DNA of 64,000 nt from Phaeocystidibacter sp965659415 (lineage in GTDB: Bacteria > Bacteroidota > Bacteroidia > Flavobacteriales > Schleiferiaceae): NCBI GenBank assembly GCA_965659415.1, contig CBFHVA010000003.1, positions 62,001 through 126,000 of the forward strand, written 5' to 3'. The notes under the pieces were generated by a model that saw nothing but the letters and a program-made list of their open reading frames with translations, was not told where the DNA came from and made no database searches. Shown here piece after piece: positions 1 through 7,409 of this stretch. Each line of letters begins with the position of its first letter. Position 1 is the first letter of the stretch. Position numbers and translations under genes: made by a program.

Positions 1-2
1 GT

Positions 3-122
3 ACGCCTTATCCTTCGGAACCTTATCCTCGTATAGAGCTTGAAGTGGTATCAGGTTCTCTTATAGGTATGACTTTCCGGGCTAATTACCCGGGCTCTGG
101 CGCAACGAGTGTAAGTTTCTGA
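3..122 (+). CDS. C-terminal fragment of an unidentified protein (5' end outside window)
   Basis: An open frame enters from the left edge and stops at TGA 120-122, giving 39 residues. They are rich in Pro, Ser, Gly and aromatic residues and end in Ser-Val-Ser-Phe, which would suit the end of a secreted or beta-rich protein, but no family can be named. A strong hairpin with a T-rich tail follows 25 bases later, supporting this as a real gene end. The frame assignment rests on being open to the edge and on that terminator. Confidence 0.5.
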   Translation, partial: TPYPSEPYPRIELEVVSGSLIGMTFRANYPGSGATSVSF

Positions 123-147
123 CCAAGTACAGGTCGGCAATCTGAAG

Positions 148-172
148 AGCGAGTGAATACTCGCTATTTTTC
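148..172 (+). terminator. Rho-independent terminator of the upstream partial gene
   Basis: AGCGAGT at 148-154 pairs perfectly with ACTCGCT at 159-165 around a GAAT loop, followed by ATTTTTCT. It lies 25 bases after the stop at 122 and before the next gene at 201. The T-tract runs into TCTATTTG at 171-178, a 7/8 match to the Bacteroidota -7 element TAnnTTTG, which may serve the next gene. Confidence 0.75.
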
Positions 173-200
173 TATTTGTAACTTCGGGAAAAATCCCTGA

Positions 201-812
201 ATGAGAACTCTTGCCTTATTCCTCTTCGGACTTGCTACGTTGGCTTCACACGCTCAGAGCGTTAATGACAAGATGAGAGATGCACTGGCCAGCCAGGCTG
301 AACTCGACACATCCTATGCCAATCCAGAAGAAAGTCCACTGCTGCCTGAAGATCTTGCAGAGTTTGAAGGGCACGATTACTTTCCGATTGACACCAATTG
401 GATGATAACGGCCAAAGTGATTCTCACGCCCGATTCCGTGCCGTTCGAAATGGCTACTACTACAGAACGCCGCCCTGTTTACAGGCAATTCGCTTGGTTG
501 GAATTTGAGCATAAGGACACCACCTTGCGATTGGCCGTTTATCAGAACTTGAGATTGATAGAAAGAGAAGAATACAAGAATTACCTCTTCTTGCCTTTCG
601 GCGATGCCACCAACGGAAATGCCTCTTATGGGGGAGGCCGATACTTAGATCTGAGGATACCTGAAGGGGATTCAATATATATCGATTTCAACCAATGTTA
701 CAATCCGTATTGCGCGTACAACGGGAGATATTCTTGCCCGCGTATTCCTCTGGTAAACCTTCTACCCATTACAATAACGGCCGGTGTGATGGCGCCTAAA
801 GGGCATCATTAA
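201..812 (+). CDS. DUF1684 family secreted protein
   Basis: 203 residues with a signal peptide (about residues 1-18, ending His-Ala-Gln). The family signature is clear: Leu-Phe-Leu-Pro-Phe-Gly-Asp-Ala-Thr-Asn-Gly near residues 128-140, a Gly-Gly-Gly-Arg-Tyr-Leu-Asp-Leu stretch, then Tyr-Asn-Pro-Tyr-Cys-Ala-Tyr-Asn and Ser-Cys-Pro near 165-180. These match DUF1684 (PF07920), whose biochemical role is not established. Export to the periplasm or surface is inferred from the signal peptide. It stands alone after a terminator and 60 bases before the pirin gene. Family is confident, function unknown. Confidence 0.85.
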   Translation: MRTLALFLFGLATLASHAQSVNDKMRDALASQAELDTSYANPEESPLLPEDLAEFEGHDYFPIDTNWMITAKVILTPDSVPFEMATTTERRPVYRQFAWLEFEHKDTTLRLAVYQNLRLIEREEYKNYLFLPFGDATNGNASYGGGRYLDLRIPEGDSIYIDFNQCYNPYCAYNGRYSCPRIPLVNLLPITITAGVMAPKGHH

Positions 813-872
813 GTAAGTTGTAAACTTTCTAGCTTGAAATCCGTCTAGTAGGTACCACATATAAGCAATTTC

Positions 873-1724
873 ATGCGCTCGATAAAGAACGTTCACCCTG
901 CCGTTGCGGCACATATGCCAGGATTAAGTACTTGGCGCGCCATGCCTACACAACACGTTGAATGGCTAGATCCATTCTTATTCATCAATCATCACGGTCC
1001 TGATATTTTCCGACCAGGCAACAGAGGATTGCCTTTCGGACCACACCCCCACCGCGGATTTGAAACCCTCACCTATATTTTGAAGGGAGAGTTGGTTCAT
1101 CAAGATACATCGGGTTACAAAAGTCGCATTGAAGAAGGAGGCGTACAGTGGATGACGGCCGGCAGTGGGCTACTGCATTCTGAGACCTCCTCCGAAGAAT
1201 TTCGACAGTATGGCGGAGAGATGGAAATCATCCAACTTTGGCTCAACCTGCCTTCGCGATTGAAAATGACCGTTCCGGCTTATGTGGGTTTACAATCGGA
1301 TGAACTCGTGCATTTTTTTCCGAACGAAAAGGTAGATGTTCACTTGATCAGTGGCAAAATTTTGGGTGAAAAAGGTCCTGCAGATTCCATTACTGGGCTT
1401 ACCATGTCGTGGATTGACTTGGAACCTGGCGGAACGTTGGCCTTGGAAGTACCCGAATCACATCAAATTTTGTTTTACGCGGTTGAGGGCGCGGGGATGG
1501 TGAACGGCACCTCGATTGAAGGCCGAAGTCTGGTGGAATTTGAATTCGAAGGGAGTGCAATACACATTCAGGCCGATCGGTTTACCCGAATCCTCTTTGG
1601 CCATGGCGAACCTTTCAACGAGCCCATTGCGGCGCAAGGTCCGTTTGTGATGAACACCCAAGAAGAACTTCACCAGGCTATTGTGGATTATCAGGATGGC
1701 AAGATGGGCGTATGGAAGGAATAA
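873..1724 (+). CDS. Pirin family protein (bicupin)
   Basis: 283 residues, the usual pirin length. The N-terminal cupin holds the metal-ligand set His58 and His60 (in His-Pro-His-Arg-Gly-Phe-Glu), His102 and Glu104 (in Leu-His-Ser-Glu), the same order and spacing as the iron ligands of human pirin. The C-terminal cupin starts near residue 170. Bacterial pirins are cytoplasmic iron cupins; some have quercetin 2,3-dioxygenase activity or act as redox-sensitive regulators, and which applies here cannot be read from sequence. It is transcribed towards the convergent cold-shock gene. Confidence 0.9.
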   Translation: MRSIKNVHPAVAAHMPGLSTWRAMPTQHVEWLDPFLFINHHGPDIFRPGNRGLPFGPHPHRGFETLTYILKGELVHQDTSGYKSRIEEGGVQWMTAGSGLLHSETSSEEFRQYGGEMEIIQLWLNLPSRLKMTVPAYVGLQSDELVHFFPNEKVDVHLISGKILGEKGPADSITGLTMSWIDLEPGGTLALEVPESHQILFYAVEGAGMVNGTSIEGRSLVEFEFEGSAIHIQADRFTRILFGHGEPFNEPIAAQGPFVMNTQEELHQAIVDYQDGKMGVWKE

Positions 1725-1753
1725 TTTTTACGATTTGGACCATAATAACCAGA

Positions 1754-1839
1754 ATGAAAAACTGGCAACTATTGCTTTTGGATCAACTATAATTCTGCTT
1801 TTTGGTCTTTTTTCTCATGCACAAATCGGAACGAATTAA
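1754..1839 (+). pseudogene. Possible remnant of a signal-peptide-coding gene start
   Basis: ATG at 1754 opens only 12 codons (Met-Lys-Asn-Trp... then TAA). From 1765 to TAA 1837-1839 a different frame reads a hydrophobic stretch ending Leu-Phe-Gly-Leu-Phe-Ser-His-Ala-Gln, a convincing signal-peptide core and cleavage site, but this frame has no start codon. One frameshift joins ATG to the core, after which it stops at once. This looks like the decayed 5' end of a secreted-protein gene. It could be chance, since the segment is short. Confidence 0.3.
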
Positions 1840-1856
1840 ATGAAGTATAAAAACGC

Positions 1857-1918
1857 GCTACAACAACGGGTATAGTGCATGCCCTTCGAGACACGCACCA
1901 TAGTCAAACCGTTGTAGC
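1857..1918. repeat. Imperfect inverted repeat, structured intergenic element
   Basis: GCTACAAC at 1857-1864 pairs exactly with GTTGTAGC at 1911-1918. Inside, TATAGTGC (about 1871-1878) and GCACCATA (about 1895-1902) pair with one mismatch, so the whole 62 bases could fold into a long interrupted stem. It lies between the convergent pirin and cold-shock genes and does not have a T-tract. A remnant mobile-element end, an RNA element or a transcription barrier are all possible. Confidence 0.45.
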
Positions 1919-1919
1919 C

Positions 1920-1942
1920 CCCCGGAGATAACACCTCCGGGG
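1920..1942. terminator. GC-rich hairpin between convergent genes
   Basis: CCCCGGAG at 1920-1927 and CTCCGGGG at 1935-1942 form a perfect 8-bp stem with loop ATAACAC. It sits between the convergent pirin and cold-shock genes, where a bidirectional terminator is expected, but neither strand has a T-run directly after the stem, so it is not a canonical intrinsic terminator. Confidence 0.45.
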
Positions 1943-1978
1943 ATCCCAATCATTAATTCAAGGTAAAGTCACCCTGAC

Positions 1979-2428
1979 CTATCGCTTTACAGCAACCTTA
2001 ACAGCTGTTGGACCTTTTGGACCTTTCTCTATTTCAAAGGTCACAAGATTGCCCTCGATGATTTCCTCAGTGGTATTATTGACATGCACAAAGATGCTCT
2101 CTTGGCTCGACTTATCTCTAATGAACCCATATCCCTTGGCATCGTTGAAAAAGCTAACGGTTCCAATACGCTCTACTGACGTATCCTCGACTTCTCCTCT
2201 ATCTTCCTTCTTCGGTGTGCTTACTAGAATATCCTCGGCTTTGGTCTTTTCAGCCGGCGGCGGAGGTGTATCCGAGAAGTTGCCAAACTTATCTACATAG
2301 GTGAAGTTATCACCGGCACCATCGTTGTTCTCCTTGCGTTCCGCTTTGCGCTTAGCCTTGGCGTCTTTCTTTTGTTGCTTTTTCTTTTCTCGTTCCTTCT
2401 TATTGTAGGTTTCTTGCGATCTACCCAT
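1979..2428 (-). CDS. Cold-shock-domain protein with basic N-terminal extension
   Basis: 149 residues. Residues 1-34 are a highly charged Lys/Arg/Glu/Gln segment. An acidic and Pro-rich linker follows, and the cold-shock domain occupies about 85-149, with RNP1 (Lys-Gly-Tyr-Gly-Phe-Ile) at 98-103 and RNP2 (Ile-Phe-Val-His-Val) at 112-116. It should bind single-stranded RNA or DNA. It lies 17 bases downstream of a DEAD-box helicase gene on the same strand, a common Bacteroidota arrangement consistent with joint action in RNA unwinding at low temperature. It is about twice the length of a classical CspA because of the N-terminal extension. Confidence 0.9.
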   Translation of the reverse strand: MGRSQETYNKKEREKKKQQKKDAKAKRKAERKENNDGAGDNFTYVDKFGNFSDTPPPPAEKTKAEDILVSTPKKEDRGEVEDTSVERIGTVSFFNDAKGYGFIRDKSSQESIFVHVNNTTEEIIEGNLVTFEIEKGPKGPTAVKVAVKR

Positions 2429-2445
2429 AAAGTAATGCAGTCGTT

Positions 2446-3636
2446 TTAATTAATAAATGTATATGCCTTGCCGGTCTTACCCGCTCTTCCAGTTCTACCG
2501 ATGCGGTGAATGTAGCTATCAATACTAGCAGGCAGCTGATAGTTGATTACGTGCGAAACGTCTGAAACATCTAATCCGCGAGCAGCCACGTCGGTGGCCA
2601 CTAAGATTTGAATTCGACCGCTGCTAAATTTCTTCAGCGCACTTTGACGATAATTCTGTGATTTGTTTCCGTGTATTTCATCGGCTGAGAAGCCTGATTG
2701 TCTCAGCTTCTTATTCACCCTACTCACCCAACGCTTCGTTTCGGCAAATACGAGCACCTTGTTGAACTCGGGCTGTTCTAACAGATTCTTCAACATGCCA
2801 AACTTGTCTTGACCTTCTTCCACCTTAATAATCTCTTGATCAATGTGCTTACCAGTAGCTTCACCATTGCTCACCTTAACCTCAAGTGGGTTCCTAAGCA
2901 ATCGATCAATAAAGCCTTGTTGTGTGCGATCTACTGTGGCAGAGAATAATAATGTTTGCTTGCGCTTCTGCATGGCCGCAGTGATGCGTTGAACATCTTT
3001 GTTGAACCCCATGTCGAGCATGCGGTCAAATTCGTCTAAGATGAGTACATCAAAATCGGCAAACTTAAGCGCTCTTCTTTGGTAGAGGTCAAGCAAACGG
3101 CCAGGAGTACCAATAATCACATGACTCCTTCTTTGGAGTTTTTGAAGGTCACGATTAACGTTGGTTCCTCCTATAAAACAGTTGCTGTAAAGCTTCAGTC
3201 CATGGGTAAGACTCTTAAACTCTTCATCAATTTGGACGGCGAGTTCACGTGTAGGTGCGAGAATCAGGACTCTAAAATGCTCTTTCCCTGATAGTAGCCG
3301 ATTCACCAGGGGAATGAGGAATGCTCCTGTTTTTCCCGTTCCTGTTTGGGCGACTCCAACTAGGTCTCTCCCCTTCAATAAGGGCTCCAATGTTTTATCT
3401 TGGATTTCAGTGGGCTTACTGAAGCCCTTCTTTGAGATGTTATTGAGTAGTCTTGCATTCAAGGGCATTTCAGCAAACGTTCGTGCTGGTTCGTAGGCCA
3501 CTTTCACAGGTTGCTGTGTGGCCTTTTGAGTGAGCTGATCAATATTGATTGTGCTCTTCTTTGCCTTGTTCGGCCTTCGTTGATTGCTATTTTTTGAACC
3601 GCTCTTCTTCGTCGGTCGTTTAGATCGTGTAGTCAT
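2446..3636 (-). CDS. DEAD-box ATP-dependent RNA helicase
   Basis: 396 residues from ATG at 3636; an in-frame ATG at 3657 would add seven residues of no family character. Motifs in order: Q motif (Lys-Pro-Thr-Glu-Ile-Gln), Walker A Ala-Gln-Thr-Gly-Thr-Gly-Lys-Thr at about 96-103, Pro-Thr-Arg-Glu-Leu-Ala, motif II Asp-Glu-Phe-Asp (a variant of DEAD), Ser-Ala-Thr, and motif VI His-Arg-Ile-Gly-Arg-Thr-Gly-Arg. The basic N-terminal tail of about 30 residues probably binds RNA; the C-terminus ends soon after motif VI, so there is no accessory RNA-binding domain. It is probably a RhlE/CsdA-like helicase co-transcribed with the cold-shock protein. Confidence 0.92.
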   Translation of the reverse strand: MTTRSKRPTKKSGSKNSNQRRPNKAKKSTINIDQLTQKATQQPVKVAYEPARTFAEMPLNARLLNNISKKGFSKPTEIQDKTLEPLLKGRDLVGVAQTGTGKTGAFLIPLVNRLLSGKEHFRVLILAPTRELAVQIDEEFKSLTHGLKLYSNCFIGGTNVNRDLQKLQRRSHVIIGTPGRLLDLYQRRALKFADFDVLILDEFDRMLDMGFNKDVQRITAAMQKRKQTLLFSATVDRTQQGFIDRLLRNPLEVKVSNGEATGKHIDQEIIKVEEGQDKFGMLKNLLEQPEFNKVLVFAETKRWVSRVNKKLRQSGFSADEIHGNKSQNYRQSALKKFSSGRIQILVATDVAARGLDVSDVSHVINYQLPASIDSYIHRIGRTGRAGKTGKAYTFIN

Positions 3637-3657
3637 TATATATTGACAAGTGAACAC

Positions 3658-4379
3658 CTTAATAAAAGAAACAGGTGTAGTGCTTCCGCAGAATAAAACT
3701 TACCGTGAATCCTGGTTAAATATGATTAATACCAGAAAATGGAAACGCAAAGGCTATCGCAACAGGTCCGATTAATCGGTTCTGCAATTATGATTTGGTA
3801 CGATAAATGTAATGCGTGATTAATGTGGGTAAGATTCTAGCTAATTCGTCATATACTTAGCTAAATCGATAAGAAGGGGACAGTGATTATCATGTACCCG
3901 CTAAGGATGTGAGCGACAAAGGTACTGTAAATAAATGGAAGGTGATTTTTGACTTGATATTCCGCATTCGTTACTCGCACATAGGCTAGCCTTCTGAACT
4001 CATGGGCAATAGTCTATTTGAAATGGACGCTCAAGCTTTAATTTCCGTGAGGTTGGCTCATTAAAACTGGAGTGTTCCATTGGGGACTGTCAATCCCACC
4101 CCAGTTTAAGTTACGATGTTCGAAGCATTGACCTTGGCTTTTCAAACGCAAAATCATGCCGAAACTCCATGGTGAAGAACTAAGCGGATGTACGCGTATG
4201 ATACCCAGCTAGGGATTCATTAATACCTAACTTGATTATGGGGCGGGGTTATGAACCCCCTAACCAATCAACCCAAAAACCTAAACCGATTTCGTAGAGA
4301 TTCTGGACTCGAAGATAGGAGCTTCACGAATTGATAGATCGACTTAGCTCATAGCACAGAGAATCTGTACTGCAAGTTA
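3658..4379. other. 722-base region without a recognisable gene
   Basis: No open frame of credible length or family is present on either strand. It must hold the promoter of the minus-strand helicase and cold-shock operon at its left end. It contains an inverted repeat at 4064-4107 and a small perfect hairpin (GGGGTT 4245-4250, AACCCC 4254-4259). No tRNA fits. It may hold a non-coding RNA or a fully decayed gene. Confidence 0.6.
4064..4107. repeat. Inverted repeat in gene-free region
   Basis: AAACTGG at 4064-4070 pairs with CCAGTTT at 4101-4107. After one A/C mismatch the stem continues with GTG 4072-4074 and CAC 4097-4099, so it could form a 10-bp interrupted stem with a loop of about 22 bases. 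The bases after it are not T-rich, so a terminator is unlikely; a small RNA or a regulatory structure is possible. Confidence 0.4.
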
Positions 4380-4907
4380 CTACCCTCTTATTCTCTTGTA
4401 TACCCGAATGGCGGTCATGAGCACCAGGATGAAAGCGAAGAGACCTACCAAGCCCCAAACCATATCCAGCGCGTTTCTGAGCTCCACCAAGAAGATGATG
4501 GCAATTAGGAATACCGTGGCTACTTCATTCCACACCCGCATCTGATTTCCAGAATAACGGAAGTCGCCTCGCTGTTGGAGTTTGTAGATGTAATGAAGAC
4601 TCAAATGATAGGCGTAAAGCCCTACCAAAAACCCAATCTTAATCCACAGCCAAGTGGGTATATACCATCCAACAGTATCAAGCATCCAAAGTCCGAAGAT
4701 CAGCGTTAAAACCGCTGAAGGCCATGTGATACCAAACCACAACCGGCGCTTCATAACCTGATACTGTTTCTTCAGAATTTCACCCGCTTCGTCGTTTCTG
4801 TCGTTAGCCTCTGCGGCGTATACGAACAAACGAGGCATGTAAAACAAGCCCGCAAACCAGGTTACCACAAATATGATATGCAGCGCTCTAACGTACAGCG
4901 GGTCCAT
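4380..4907 (-). CDS. hemJ: HemJ-type protoporphyrinogen IX oxidase (CopD/UPF0093 family)
   Basis: 175 residues with four or five predicted membrane helices. The N-terminal signature Arg-Ala-Leu-His10-Ile-Ile-Phe-Val-Val-Thr-Trp-Phe-Ala-Gly-Leu-Phe-Tyr, then Pro-Arg-Leu-Phe-Val-Tyr, is diagnostic of the HemJ family. The enzyme oxidises protoporphyrinogen IX to protoporphyrin IX in haem synthesis at the inner membrane. Its start overlaps the rfbB stop by one base (TAATG), so it is translated as the last gene of the sugar-nucleotide operon, although no functional link to polysaccharide synthesis is known. Family assignment is strong; activity is inferred from family. Confidence 0.88.
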   Translation of the reverse strand: MDPLYVRALHIIFVVTWFAGLFYMPRLFVYAAEANDRNDEAGEILKKQYQVMKRRLWFGITWPSAVLTLIFGLWMLDTVGWYIPTWLWIKIGFLVGLYAYHLSLHYIYKLQQRGDFRYSGNQMRVWNEVATVFLIAIIFLVELRNALDMVWGLVGLFAFILVLMTAIRVYKRIRG

Positions 4908-5956
4908 TAAGCTCCGTACTGGTCTTGGTAATATTTTTGATAATCACCACTGGTGACATTGGACAGCCATTCCTGATTTTCCATATACCAATCGATGGTT
5001 AAGGCTAAGCCCTCTTCAAAGGTCACACTTGGCTCCCAACCCAATTCTTCTTTGATCTTGGTTGAATCAATCGCGTAACGCTTATCGTGTCCAGGGCGGT
5101 CTTTTACGAACGTGATGAGTTCTTCAGATGCACCTGCTTGTCGGTCGAGTTTTTCATCCATCAACTTACAAAGGAGTCGAACCAAATCGATATTCTTCCA
5201 TTCATTGAAGCCACCGATATTGTAGGTTTCACCATTCACCCCTTCATGGAAAACCAGATCGATGGCGCGGGCGTGGTCAATTACGTAGAGCCAATCTCGG
5301 GTATAGTCGCCATCTCCGTACACGGGCAATGGCTTCATGTTCACGATATTGTTTATGAACAGTGGAACAAGCTTCTCAGGGAAGTGATTTGGACCATAGT
5401 TATTGCTGCAATTCGTTACGACAATCGGAAGGTCGTACGTCTCGCCATAGGCTCTCACAAAGTGATCAGAGCTGGCTTTCGACGCACTGTATGGCGAGTT
5501 AGGATCGTAGGGTGTTGATTCCGTGAAAAGTCCTGTTTCACCCAAAGTTCCGTACACCTCATCCGTGGAAATATGATAGAAGCGCTTATTGCTGAAATCA
5601 TCACCCCAAAGTTCTCGAGCTGCGTTGAGCAAGTTCACGGTGCCGAAAACATTGGTACGCACAAATGCCAATGGGTCCGTAATGGAGCGATCTACATGGC
5701 TTTCAGCAGCTAGGTGAACAATACCATCTGGCTTATGCTTTTCGAACACTGCCTTTATGGCGGCAGCATCATTGATATCTACCTTTTCGAAATGATAGTT
5801 TGGTCTATTCTCAATGTCTTTGAGATTCTCCAAATTACCTGCGTAGGTCAGCACATCTAGGTTGACGATATGGTAATCTGGATATCTGAGCACGAAGCGT
5901 CGCACTACATGTGAACCAATAAATCCTGCACCTCCAGTGATCAATATGCTCTTCAT
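4907..5956 (-). CDS. rfbB: dTDP-glucose 4,6-dehydratase
   Basis: 349 residues, an extended SDR. NAD-binding Gly-Gly-Ala-Gly-Phe-Ile-Gly at 8-14, catalytic Thr131-Asp132-Glu133 and Tyr156-x-x-x-Lys160, all as in RfbB/RmlB. It converts dTDP-glucose to dTDP-4-keto-6-deoxyglucose, the branch point to rhamnose and other deoxysugars of surface glycans. The other rml genes (rfbA, rfbC, rfbD) are absent from this window, so the end product here is open. One base separates it from the small membrane-protein gene upstream. Confidence 0.95.
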   Translation of the reverse strand: MKSILITGGAGFIGSHVVRRFVLRYPDYHIVNLDVLTYAGNLENLKDIENRPNYHFEKVDINDAAAIKAVFEKHKPDGIVHLAAESHVDRSITDPLAFVRTNVFGTVNLLNAARELWGDDFSNKRFYHISTDEVYGTLGETGLFTESTPYDPNSPYSASKASSDHFVRAYGETYDLPIVVTNCSNNYGPNHFPEKLVPLFINNIVNMKPLPVYGDGDYTRDWLYVIDHARAIDLVFHEGVNGETYNIGGFNEWKNIDLVRLLCKLMDEKLDRQAGASEELITFVKDRPGHDKRYAIDSTKIKEELGWEPSVTFEEGLALTIDWYMENQEWLSNVTSGDYQKYYQDQYGA

Positions 5957-5957
5957 A

Positions 5958-6395
5958 CTACTCCGTTTCTTTAAATTCTATGTTATTCTGCGAACACCAA
6001 CGCTTAACAGCTTCCAGAAATTCTGCGCGTTTTCCACTTTTCTCAAAATCCGTGAGCGGAATCTCTTTCCAGGTAGCATCAATAAGAAAGTCCAAACTCA
6101 TTCGGTGCTCACTAACGAGCTCAATATTTGCGACTTGTAGGGTTTCGTGACTATTGCGCTTCATCAGCCACTCTATCGAGTCATCATTCAAACGCACATA
6201 AAAAGAGCGACTCAAACGATTATACCAAAGGAATAGCAAGACGGCCCCAATGAATACTATGGAATACCAACTTACCACGGCATCCAAAAAGAAATAGGCA
6301 TAACCCGTCCATCCACTATAAACCACAGCCAATACGGTAAATGCAATGAGAAAAATAGGCTGAGCAGATACTTGGTATGGTCTGAATTCCTCCAT
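5958..6395 (-). CDS. Small membrane protein of unknown function in sugar-nucleotide operon
   Basis: 145 residues. Two membrane helices at about 14-36 and 41-60, then a soluble domain of about 85 residues containing a Phe-Tyr-Val-Arg-Leu-Asn segment and a Trp-Lys-Glu-Ile-Pro segment. The helix-pair plus beta-rich tail resembles the layout of bacterial PH-domain membrane proteins, but I cannot confirm a family. It is embedded between galE and rfbB with a one-base overlap and a one-base gap, so it is translated with them. A role in envelope polysaccharide assembly is only inference from position. Confidence 0.7.
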   Translation of the reverse strand: MEEFRPYQVSAQPIFLIAFTVLAVVYSGWTGYAYFFLDAVVSWYSIVFIGAVLLFLWYNRLSRSFYVRLNDDSIEWLMKRNSHETLQVANIELVSEHRMSLDFLIDATWKEIPLTDFEKSGKRAEFLEAVKRWCSQNNIEFKETE

Positions 6396-7405
6396 TACTT
6401 CAAGCTCTGTTCAAAATTCCAAGCCGATGCCAGCATGTCGTCAAGCGACTTTTTAGGTGTCCACCCCAGAACGGATTGAGCCTTGGAAATATCTGCATAA
6501 ACTGCAGGCACATCACCTTCTCTTCTATCTACAATTTGATGTGGAATCTCGATCCCCGTAGCTCTGTGGAATGAGTGAATCATCTCTAATACGGTGGAGC
6601 CGTTTCCTGAACCTAGGTTTATAACATCGTATACTCCATCCGGATCTTCAATGGCCTTGGTAATAGCGTTGACGTGTGCAGCAGCAATGTCCACTACGTG
6701 AATGTAGTCTCTGATACAGGTACCGTCACGCGTATCGTAATCGCCACCAAAAACCTTCAGCTCTTTTCTTTTGCCAATGGCCGTTTCGGTGATGTACGGC
6801 ACCAGGTGATGAGGTTCTCCATCTTGAAACTCCCCAATGATGCCCGTATCGTATGCTCCAATAGGATTGAAATATCGAAGAGAAATGCACTGCAATTGAT
6901 GAGCAAGAGCTGCGTCTCTTATGATGTCCTCACCCATTTTCTTGGTGTTTCCGTACGGAGATTCAGCAGGTTTGATGGGTGCTGATTCGTCGACAGGCAG
7001 TGAATCAGGAATGCCATAAACGGTGCAAGAGGAGCTAAAAACAAGTGCTTTTACTCCATACTCATGCATAAGCTCAAGCAGGTGAATGGTAGAGAAGAGA
7101 TTATTGTGGTAATATTTGAGTGGGTCATCCACACTTTCGTTTACGAGCAAGAAAGCGGCGAAGTGGATCACACCAGCCATGTCAGGATACTTCTCAAAAA
7201 CCGAACTAAGTGTTGTTTTATCGCACATGTCAATTTGCTCAAAAAGGATGGCGCGTCCCAAAATGCGCTCAACTCTATCCTTCACTTCAATATCAGAAGT
7301 GCTAAGATCATCTAGCACAATAGGCTCATAGCCTGACTGGATTAGTTCAACAATGGTATGACTTCCAATGTATCCTAACCCTCCGGTAACTAATACTTTT
7401 TTCAT
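6395..7405 (-). CDS. galE: UDP-glucose 4-epimerase
   Basis: 336 residues from ATG at 7405 (Met-Lys-Lys-Val-Leu-Val-Thr-Gly-Gly). The frame is open to 7489, but those 28 extra residues overlap the neighbouring gene and fall before the universal N-terminal beta strand. NAD motif Gly8-x-x-Gly11-x-x-Gly14, Ser-Ser-Ser-Cys-Thr-Val-Tyr-Gly and Tyr-Gly-Asn-Thr-Lys are typical of GalE. It interconverts UDP-glucose and UDP-galactose, feeding glycan synthesis. It starts 4 bases after the decarboxylase stop in the same operon. Confidence 0.94.
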   Translation of the reverse strand: MKKVLVTGGLGYIGSHTIVELIQSGYEPIVLDDLSTSDIEVKDRVERILGRAILFEQIDMCDKTTLSSVFEKYPDMAGVIHFAAFLLVNESVDDPLKYYHNNLFSTIHLLELMHEYGVKALVFSSSCTVYGIPDSLPVDESAPIKPAESPYGNTKKMGEDIIRDAALAHQLQCISLRYFNPIGAYDTGIIGEFQDGEPHHLVPYITETAIGKRKELKVFGGDYDTRDGTCIRDYIHVVDIAAAHVNAITKAIEDPDGVYDVINLGSGNGSTVLEMIHSFHRATGIEIPHQIVDRREGDVPAVYADISKAQSVLGWTPKKSLDDMLASAWNFEQSLK

Positions 7406-7409
7406 GGCC

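Noticed and set aside
1857..1918. Inverted repeat considered as an integron attC site
   Set aside because: The ends do not match the GTTRRRY and RYYYAAC core consensus, and no integrase or cassette array is nearby.
4114..4137. T-arm-like segment (CGATG, TTCGAAG, CATTG) suggesting a tRNA
   Set aside because: The following seven bases have no complementary 5' acceptor strand at the required distance, and no anticodon arm fits.
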